64,000 bases of DNA from Amblyomma americanum (taxonomy: Eukaryota; Arthropoda; Arachnida; Ixodida; Ixodidae). Numbering within the stretch: the first letter of the stretch is position 1; the number at the start of each line of letters is the position of its first letter. The position numbers were made by a program, and so were the translations under genes. Positions 56,216 through 64,000 of this stretch are shown here, in pieces. Under the pieces are notes generated by a model, which saw nothing but the letters and a program-made list of their open reading frames with translations, was not told where the DNA came from and did not search any database. The stretch spans positions 53,637,102 through 53,701,101 of the forward strand of contig NC_135505.1 of assembly GCF_052857255.1 (NCBI RefSeq), in the 5' to 3' direction.

Positions 56216-56515
56216 TCAGGGAAGGATACAGAGAGCCCAGGTGGCTGTGCATCCTTTGCCTCGTGCAAGGAGCTGTTGGAGCGCACGGGTTGCTTGGCGG
56301 ATATAAGCACTATATGAAGAGAAGGTATTTTTCCATTTTTGGTTAGAGTCTATGAGTAGGTCTTGGTACTGGACTTTGCTATGCCAGAGAACAGAGGCGC
56401 GTTGAAGACGCAGGTTGGGAAGGCTGTTTTGAGCATCATGAGAAGGGTGGGCAATGATGGCCTCGGATTTGGCTGCAGACTGTGAGAGACCGAGAAAGGC
56501 AAGGCCTTGGGACAC
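56216..56515 (-). mobile_element. I/R1-like LINE, RT C-terminal scrap
   Basis: The 99-codon minus frame has FLGLSQSAAKSEAIIAHPS, a YQDLLID block corresponding to the YLGL-x-ID motif of I/R1-like RTs, and ALQQLLARGKGCTATWAL, which I recall as typical of tick I/R1-like elements. No RT catalytic core is present. It is a fragment of one element. Confidence 0.55.
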
Positions 56516-56539
56516 AGCAGTGTGGATTAGAGTACGATA

Positions 56540-57470
56540 TTAAGTTAATGATAAACTGCATATTAGAAAAAATTAGAAAAATTGTGGATTAGGTGGGACA
56601 TATAATAAAAAATTGAAGAACTATTAGTCTATTCAGCTAATATCTTAGATTTCAAGTAAGCTAAACTGGCAGGCGACACCCGAATCTCACATGCAGATGT
56701 TAGAAAATAAGCTCAGATTGTTGGCGGTGGCTGGTGCATGGTGCAGGAATAATTGCATATCACTGGTAGAGCCTTTTGTTCTTCACGGTACCTAATGCAG
56801 GCAATCATGATGAAATCTAGAAGAGTGCGGCGAGGTGCTGTTTGGTACTACATTGTAGGAACAATAACTGCGCCAAAAATGACGGGAAAAAGAAGGCATT
56901 TGTGTCGTGTGGTTTTTCTTTATTGTCCCATTCTTTTTGCGCAGTTATTCATTGTGATCATGATGAATCGAAAACTCGGTTTCCAAAGTATTTCATCTGC
57001 ACTGCCTACTGAAGTGCAGTTGAAATATACTGAGTGGGAAGCCTGTTTACCGCTTGAATCCATGTCAGGGTTTCATTGTGAACAGACTGAAAAGACACAG
57101 ATGGAATAAACACTGGACTAGCAGTCCTTCACATGGCCGTCTTTTTCGCACCTTTTGTCATTATGAGGGATTTCCCCTTTCCATAACCACTGTCGACTTA
57201 TCATCAGGTTCTTACGTCCAGCAGATTCTCCTAGGAGAATCTCTTAGGTTGTTGGGAATATAGCGGTTACATTACAACTGAATCAGACCACTTCTGCTAT
57301 GTTGAGAATACGGATTTTCTACGACTTAAAAAAAGAAGTGTAGCATTGCTCATCAGCAGCTTCTTGTGCAGAGGAACGTAAGTCACAATGCCTTGGATAG
57401 GCAATGCGATTTACAGTTCCGTATTTTGTTGAGATGTTACGATTGGTTTCACTTTTCCTTTCTATGTGGT
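56540..57470. other. Unassigned DNA
   Basis: No gene or repeat is recognised; a 118-codon plus frame at 56753-57109 has no known motif. Confidence 0.35.
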
Positions 57471-57474
57471 GACC

Positions 57475-58900
57475 ATCACCATCAGCCAGACTGCGCCCAC
57501 AGGAGGACAAAGGCCTCTCCCATGCCTCTCAAAATACCCCTGTTCTGCCAGCTGAGGCCACCTTATCCTTGAAAATTTCTTGATCTCAACCGCCCACCTG
57601 ACTTTCTGCCACCCTCTGCTGCGCTTGCTTTCTCTTGGAATCTGGTCTGTTGCCCTTAAAGGGGCACAGACAGAAAATTTAAAACATATACAACCGACAA
57701 GAATTGTTTCATAGGCATAAGAGATGCCTTGTTGCAGGATTTAGTCACAGGCATTCAGTGGAACAAATTTTCAGTGTATTTTCAGTTTTCAGTGTTGTAT
57801 GAGCAGCTGCATGGTGCTTCCGCTCGAATAGTGTGTGTCAGAGTGCACCTGCTCTAATTATTGCAATGTCATTGAACCCAGTGGTTGTTCACAGAAACAA
57901 CTAGAGCTTGCCGGCAACGTCGATTTCACCGGAATATGGCAGTCCAGGCTGGCAGGTCAAGGTGCGCTCCATAGCTGGCGGCGACCAAGACCGAATCAGC
58001 TAGCACAAAATCGTTCGCACTGGTGTTTTGAGCTCATTTTCATGATTGCTAGGCCCGTAAGCTTCTTTCAAAGCAAAAAAATGGACACCCAAAAACATTG
58101 TGTTTGTGCCCTCTTAACGACAAACAGCTATTTTGCCTTCATATTACATGTCCTGCCTAAGGCCATTTGTTCTTAACTATTCACTGAGGTGTCATAAACC
58201 CCTGTTTGTTCTCTGGCCCACTCTTCTCTTTTCCTGTCTCTTAACGTGACACCTATCATTTTTCTTTCCGTAGCTCACTGAGTTGTGTTCAGTTTAAGTT
58301 GAATCTTTTTTGTTATTCTTCATGTTTTTCCCTATCAGGGAGCACAAATAAAGTACACCTCTTATATATACTTTCATCTTGAGGAATATTGACGAAGTAT
58401 CATTCATGGTCTGAGAGTGCCTGCAAAATGCACTCCCCCCGTACTTAGTCTTCAAGTTACTGCACTCTCAATTTCCGGATCTGCAGTCAGTGTACCTGCC
58501 CTGAATAGATGTATTCTCTTGCCACTTCCAGTGCCTTGCTACCAATCAAACTGCCGTTCTCTTCCGAGACTGTTCAATAATACTTAATTTCCTGCAGATT
58601 AATTTTTAGACCCGCCATTCTGCTTTGCCTGCCCAAGTCATTGATCATGCTTTGCAATTCATCACCTGATCATTGATTCCACAAAGCAATATTACACCTG
58701 CAAATTGCAGATTACTGAGGTAGTCTCTATTGACTCTTGTTCACAACTGTTCCCAACGGTTCCAGTTTTCTGAATGTCTCCTGTAAACTGGTGGTCAATA
58801 GCATTGGAGAGATCGAGTCCGCCTACCTGACACCCTTCCTTACTGGAATGTTAGTGCTTGCAGAAAAGGAAGCATGCCAAGGAAATCACGACGTACGTGC
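57475..58900 (-). mobile_element. Old RTE LINE copy, split by a MITE
   Basis: On the minus strand this aligns with the 3' half of the young RTE at 58955-59880, with many substitutions and indels. The match covers the 3' end with CATCACCATCAGCC at 57475, the RT C-terminal region (57500-57656 and 58118-58450), and the FADD-proximal and upstream part (58600-58870). A TTAA MITE interrupts it at 57660-58113. It is older than the adjacent RTE and has no coding capacity. Confidence 0.85.
57656..58117. mobile_element. TTAA-flanked MITE
   Basis: The element is 57660-58113 (454 bp) between TTAA copies (57656-57659, 58114-58117). The ends are inverted: AGGGGCACAGACA on the left and, reversed, GAGGGCACAAACA on the right (10 of 13 match). 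Removing it with one TTAA restores alignment of the old RTE with the intact RTE exactly at CCCTTAA. It encodes nothing recognisable. TTAA target and GGGCACA ends resemble the autonomous transposon at 15385-17967. Confidence 0.8.
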
Positions 58901-58971
58901 TGACATACAAGAAGTTTGAAGATGTCTGTGAACACTGTTATCCTTCATCATCATCATCATCATCAGCCCTA

Positions 58972-59754
58972 CTACACCCACTGCAGGGCAAAGGCCTCTC
59001 CCATGTCTCTCCAATTAACCCTATCCTTTGCCAGCTGCATCCACCCTTTGCCTGCAAACTTCTTAATCTCATCCGCCCATCTAAACTTCTGCCGCCCCCT
59101 GCTACGCTTACTTTCTCTTGGAACCCACTCCGTTACCCTTAAAGACCAGCGGTTATCTTGCCTTCGCATTAGATGCCCTGCCCAAGCCCATTTCTTTCTC
59201 TTGATTTCGACTAGGATGTCATTAACCCGTGTTTGTTCCCTCACCCACTCTGCCCGCTTCCGATCTCTTAACGTTACACCTAACATTTTTCTTTCCATGG
59301 CTCGCTGCGTTGTCCTTAACTTAAGCTGAACTCTTTTCGTTAGCCTCCACGTTTCTGCCCCGTAGGTGAGTACCGGTAAGATTATGCTGTTGTACACTTT
59401 CCTCTTGAGGGAAATTGGTAAACTGCCACTCATGATCTGCGAGAATTTGCCATATGCGCTCCACCCCATTCTTATCCTTCTAGTTATCTCCCTCTCATGA
59501 TCCGGATCAGCTGTCACTACCTGCCCTAAGTAGACGTATTCCGGCACAATTTCTAGGCTCTCGCTACCAATTGTGAACTGTTGTTCCCTTGCTAGGCTGT
59601 TGAACATTACCTTGGTTTTCTGCATGTTAATTTTTAGACCCATCGATCTGCTCTGCCTGTCTAACTCGTTGATCATGATTTGCAGTTCACTTCCTGAGTG
59701 ACTCAGCAAGGCAATGTCATCAGCAAATCTCAGATTATTTAGGTATTTTCCCAT
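58972..59754 (-). pseudogene. RTE ORF: RT catalytic box and C-terminus, shifted frame
   Basis: 260 codons beginning at YLNNLRFADDIALLS, the catalytic box, through NMQKTKVMFNS, YVYLGQVVTAD, LPVLTYGAETW, MERKMLGVTLRDRKRAEW and the AGHLMRRQDNRW and RGRQKFRWADEI blocks, to the stop at 58972. It overlaps the upstream frame; one extra A on the minus strand (AAAA in place of AAA near 59748) accounts for the change. The 3' (TGA)n tail follows within 25 bp. Confidence 0.92.
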
Positions 59755-61990
59755 TTATTCTTATTCCCAACTGTTCCCAATTCAGGCCTCGAAATACCTC
59801 CTGCAAACATGCGGTGAACAGCATTGGCGAGATCGTGTCTCCTTGCCTGACGCCCTTCCTTATTGGAATTTTATTGCTGACTTTATGGAGCACTATAGTA
59901 GCTGTGCAGTTGCTATATATATCTTCCAGTATTTTGACATAAGGCTCTTCTACCCCCTGATTACGCAATGCCTGTATGACTGCTGAGGTTTCCACTGAGT
60001 CGAATGCTTTCTCGTAATCAATGAAAGCTATATATAGAGGTTGGTTATATTCTGCGCATTTCTCTATCACCTGATTGATAGCGTGAATATGATCTATTGT
60101 AGAATATCCTTTACGAAAGCCTGACTGATCATTTGGTTGATTAAAGTCTAACGTTGCCCTGACTCTATTAGCGATTACCTTAGTAAATACTTTGTAGGCA
60201 ACGGATAGTAAGCTGATCGGCCTGTAATTTTTCAAGTCCTTGGCGTCTCTCTTCTTATGAATTAAGATAATGTTTGCATTCTTCCAAGCTTCTGGTACAG
60301 TCGAGGTCATAAGGCATTGCGTATACAGGATGGCTAGTTTTTCTAGCACGATGTCCCCTCCATCCTTCAACAGATCTGCTGTTACCTGATCCTCCCCAGC
60401 TGCTTTTCCCCTTTTCATTGCTTCTAAGGCTTTCTTTACTTCATCTTTCGTTGCTGGCGGGATGACGCATTGCTGTGCACTGCTGTCTTTCTCATTAGCG
60501 TTCTGATTACATTGGCTACTGTACAGGTCTGTGTAGAACTCTTCGGCTACGTTAACTATCTTATCCATATTGCTAATGACATTGCCCTGCTTGTCTCTTA
60601 ATGCATACATCTGGTTTTTACCTATGCCTAGTTTCCTCTTCACTGTTTTTAGGCTACCTCCGTTCTTTATAGCATGCTCGATTCTCTCCATATTAAACTT
60701 CCTTATGTCGGCTACCTTGCGCTTATTTATTAACTTTGATAGCTCCGTTATTTCTATTCTATCGATAGTGTTAGATGCCTTCATGTTTTGGCGCTTCTTA
60801 ATCAGATCTTTCGTCACCTGAGATAGCTTCCCGGTATCTTTTCGAACTGTCCTACCGCCTACTTCTACTGCGCACTCCGTAATTATTGATGTCAGGTTAT
60901 CGTGCATTGAATGAACATCAAGATCATCTTCCTCAGTTAAGGCCGAGTATCTGTTTTGCAGCGCTATCCTAAACTCCTGTGCTTTCCCTCTTACGGCTAA
61001 TTCGTTAATGGTCTTCTTCTTCGCTAGCTTCTTCCGTTCCCTCTTCAAGTCTAAGCTAATTCTAGACCTTACCATTCTATGGTCGCTGCAACGCACCCTT
61101 CCGAGGACGGCCACATCCTTAATGATGCCAGGTTTAGTCCATAGTATGAAGTCGATTTCATTTTTAATCTCACCATTGGGGCTCTTCCAGGTCCAATTCC
61201 TGTTTTCTCTTTTGCGGAAGAAGGTATTCATGATCCTTAAATTATTTCTATCCGCGAATTCGACTAATAGCGCTCCCATACTATTTCTAGAGCCTATCCC
61301 ATAGTCCCCTACCGCGTGGTCGTCAGTCTGCTTCTTGCCCACCTTCGCATTGAAGTCGCCCATCAGTACACTGTACGGCGATTTTACTTTATTCATTGCT
61401 GATTCTACGTCCTCATAGAAGCTTTCAACGGTCTGGTCATCATGGCTGGATGTGGGTGCGTAGGCCTGCACCACTTTCAGCTTGTACCTCCTATTCAGCC
61501 TAATTGCTATAGCTGCTACCCTCTCGTTAATACTGTAGAGCTCCTCTACGTTGCCAGCTATATCCTTATTAATGAGGAAACCCACACCTAGTTCTCGTCT
61601 ATCCTCTAACCCGCGATAGCACAGTATGTGTCCGTCTTTTAGTACTGTATACGCCTCACCTGTCCTCCTAACTTCGCTAAGCCCTATCACATCCCATTTA
61701 ATTCCCGCTAGTTCCTCGAACAGCACTGCTAGGCTAGCCTCACTAGCTAAAGTTCTAGCGTTAAACGTTGCCAGGTTCAGATTCCAATGGCGGCCTGTCC
61801 GGAGCCAGAGATTCTTAGCACCCTCCGCTGCGTCACAGGTCTGACCGCCGCCGTGGTCAGTTGCTCTGCAGCCGCTGGGGACTGAGGGCCGAGGGTTAAT
61901 TGGTTTGATCATAGAAGGTTGTGGCCAAGTACTACACCAGGGTGGCCAAATCCTGCTCTGGTGAGAGAGTGCGTTGGCGGTTCTGGTCAC
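59735..61990 (-). pseudogene. RTE ORF: APE endonuclease and reverse transcriptase, upstream part
   Basis: 751 codons read from 61990 (GTG there; the first in-frame ATG is at 61909). The APE-type endonuclease occupies about residues 70-300: LATFNARTL, GLSEVRR, YAPTSSHDD, LMGDFNAKVG and CSDHRMV, all catalytic motifs present. RT covers about 520-750: AWKNANIILIHKK, NYRPISLLSVAYKVF, QSGFRKGYSTIDHI, FIDYEKAFDSV and RKGVRQGDTISPMLF. The frame is lost at a T-run (59746-59749) just before the FADD box and continues in another phase. The enzyme nicks DNA and reverse transcribes its RNA. Confidence 0.92.
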
Positions 61991-62055
61991 CGAGATAAGG
62001 CCGCACTCCAGGCCTGGTTATGCAATTCCATCGACACGCGGATTTTTTTTTAAGC

Positions 62056-62140
62056 CCGGTGGAGAATTGCGCGGCACCAGGATTTGAACCCCGGTCCTCT
62101 TGCACGCGAGGCGGATGTCCTACCTCTACGCCATCGCTGC
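62056..62140 (-). repeat. tRNA-like head of the RTE element
   Basis: The minus strand contains TGGCGTAGAGG (fits the A-box consensus) at 62133-62123 and GGTTCAAATCC (B-box-like) at 62090-62080, about 32 bases apart as in a tRNA. The stems are imperfect, so it is tRNA-derived rather than a tRNA gene. It starts exactly at the target duplication. Confidence 0.7.
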
Positions 62141-62214
62141 GTTATCCTTCATACATCTATTAAAGATTCAATAAGGTAGAGAACGAGGAAGTTGGTACAT
62201 AATTCTAAGGAAAA

Positions 62215-62293
62215 AAAAAACAGCGGAAGGACGCAAAAACAGAGCGTGTCGTCCTGTGTCCCTCTATGTGTTTGCCTCCTTCCGCTGTTTTTT
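62215..62293. repeat. Short inverted repeat with 17-bp arms
   Basis: AAAAAACAGCGGAAGGA (62215-62231) is perfectly complementary to 62277-62293, with a 45-bp loop. The left flank has GTTGGTACATA, the motif found at the outer end of the PLE-1 inverted copy. It may be a remnant of a head-to-head PLE end. Confidence 0.6.
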
Positions 62294-62299
62294 ACTTGG

Positions 62300-64000
62300 A
62301 TCTATTACCGATCTCTATGAAACAACGCCGTCTTGCGTGAACGACGATGAGCCCGCAACGAGACTCGTGCGTGCACGTTGAAATCAGCGAGTTCAAATTA
62401 CGCGCCTTTGCAATGGCTTGAGTGACAGCACCGCAGGTGGCGACACTGGCGAAACACAGCACGTTTTTTTTTTTCAGCAAGAAAGGGAATTTAAAAAATT
62501 AAATTTCATGCTTGTAGTCTTGTGCACTGTTAATATACGTTTAACTAAAAAGGCGCAGTTTCGCTTGAAGCAAAATTTTAGCAGTGGCGCTGCAGGCGCG
62601 TTTTTCCTCCCCCGCATTTTTTTGCGCAGACTCGGGGCTGCGGTGCGTTAAATGAAATATTGTGCAAATGATGATTGTATTTATATTGTTACCGATTACA
62701 GTTCTTTTTGTGCTTCGCTGCGCCTTTCGATGCTTTTTCCGCATGCTGTTAAACTAATGAACCATAAAATGACATGTTCAGAAAGGCATCCCTGCGGTGT
62801 CTTCGAACCTTCCTTTGGAATGAGCATCATTTCGATAAGTGCAGCTAGTCAACTGGCAGTCTTGCCAGTTTTGCGGTAGGTAGAGTTTGTTGATATTGAT
62901 TTCTCGAATCTCGCCGTACTTTAGTGCGATTGTGGCAAGTACGGTGCATGCGCTGGATGGTACCGTACTTGCCGGTCGCGTATGGCCCCAAACCGCTATG
63001 TGAAATAAGCAGGAACGACTTCCTTCGAAACATTGAACTCCACGTAACTTAGCGGCTAAAAAAGTATGTTGTGGGTGCATATGAGCTTGTTTGCGCGAAA
63101 CTTATATTAGAGGTGCTTTGACTTGAATTTAATGCGAACATGATGCACGTGGCTTTCAGTGGCAGTTCTAGGATCATCGAAACCAACGTTGGGGTTTATA
63201 CTCCCAACTGACTTCGGAGGCAACCTTTTATGCTCTTATTGTTAGTTTACTGCTCGGTAGCAATATTTAATGCGTCGTCAACTTATAGTAATAGCTTTCC
63301 GACTAATTGAAAGTCTATGTTAGGAATCTGCTGGCCGCTTCTTTTCTTTCTTGTCTAGAATACTAGTCGGACTAGTAACGAAGCTTTTGCACAAATTGGA
63401 AGCTTTGATGAAGTGGTGCACTCTAGAGCAAAAATGAAATGTGTGATTATTTGTTAGCTGATGGGGCTACATACTCGTTAACATGATCTTTGTAAATGCA
63501 TTTAACTAAGTGATTGTAATAGCTCTCAGTTGGTTTTTTCCTTGTGTATTCTTTTAAAACCGATTTACTGAGCAGAGCTACATTAAATTGTGCGGTTTTT
63601 CCTGTTTTATAAGCTTTTAGGGAAAGCACTGAAACAGCCTTACTTAAAGAGATGGCGTGGGGTCTTCCTCTGTTCTTGCTCAAGTCTAAATGCACTAAGT
63701 TTCATTTGATTGTCAACATGATTTTAGCCTAATTCACTTGCTTAAGAATATTGTGAATAGCCATTTGGCTTCCCAGTGCTTGTCCTTCTGCCTGTTAAAA
63801 GCGTTGGTGTACGAGACCATCGAGGAAGTCCCTTCGTCCATCTAATCCAGTGATAGCTGCCTGCCCCGTGGAAATTCTTAATTCCGCCTTCTTATAACGG
63901 CTATGGGTAGTGGGCCCTCAGAAACCCTAGAGTGAAGGCTTGGAACAATACTGCCTAGGGTTTTGTACTTAAATTTTTAAAATAAACTCAACAGCATCGA
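62300..64000. other. Unassigned DNA at the right end
   Basis: No gene family is recognised. A minus-strand frame at 63695-63447 (82 codons, GTG start, ending in ANK and a stop) reads smoothly but matches nothing I know and lacks clear splice context. AATAAA at 63980 is isolated. Confidence 0.3.

Larger units (their letters stand above)
58949..62140 (-). mobile_element. RTE LINE with tRNA-like 5' head and 12-bp target duplication
   Basis: The element is bounded by GTTATCCTTCAT at 58937-58948 and 62141-62152. On the minus strand it starts at 62140 with a tRNA-like segment, then an A-run (62044-62052 as T on plus), a short leader, one long ORF with APE endonuclease and RT (61990-58972), and a (TGA)n tail ending at 58949. 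It is the best-preserved LINE in the window, with a single base insertion breaking the ORF. Confidence 0.9.

Overview
This window is a transposon graveyard from an arthropod genome, most likely a hard tick (Ixodida). The inference rests on Ty3/Gypsy, CR1-like, RTE and Penelope-like (PLE) retroelements together with tRNA-headed SINEs of a kind I recall as abundant in ticks; no database was consulted. I recognise no intact host gene. Nearly every long reading frame is a transposon protein, and almost all carry at least one disabling change.

Layout. 1-2.6 kb: unassigned DNA ending in an RTE 3' remnant. 2.7-10 kb: a complete Gypsy element (Gypsy-1; LTRs, 4-bp target duplication GTAT, a strong -1 frameshift signal at the gag stop, one stop in RT). 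11.3-29.3 kb: two copies of a local segmental duplication. Copy 1 is split by a CR1-like 3' end (itself split by a SINE), a PLE (itself split by a TTAA-flanked DNA transposon), and a 6.5-kb CR1-like LINE that carries about ten tandem 240-bp monomers upstream of its first ORF. 29.9-33.5 kb: a second, more intact CR1-like LINE. 33.5-36.9 kb: unassigned. 36.9-42.0 kb: a young Gypsy element (Gypsy-2) whose LTRs differ by one base in 181, with a stop in integrase. 42.4-47.3 kb: further copies of the segmental duplication, partly in tandem. 48.3-51.3 kb: a PLE inserted in a SINE. 54.8-56.5 kb: a PLE 3' remnant, a head-to-head pair of tRNA-like repeats and an I/R1-like LINE scrap. 57.5-58.9 kb: an old RTE copy split by a TTAA MITE. 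58.9-62.1 kb: a nearly intact RTE LINE bounded by a 12-bp target duplication. 62.3-64 kb: unassigned.

The main discoveries are structural. (1) An empty site in a paralogous copy shows that the 240-bp monomer array and a CR1-like LINE occupy a single insertion interval, suggesting a monomeric 5' promoter like that of mouse L1. (2) The RTE element appears to have inserted with a tRNA-like A-box/B-box head at its 5' end. (3) Both larger PLE copies begin with an inverted copy of their own 3' end. (4) A TTAA DNA transposon and a TTAA MITE share a GGGCACAG end. (5) Both Gypsy elements have -1 frameshift-type signals (heptamer, short spacer, hairpin) exactly at the gag stop.

Coordinates of degenerate elements are approximate (tens of bases) unless an LTR, TIR or target duplication is stated.
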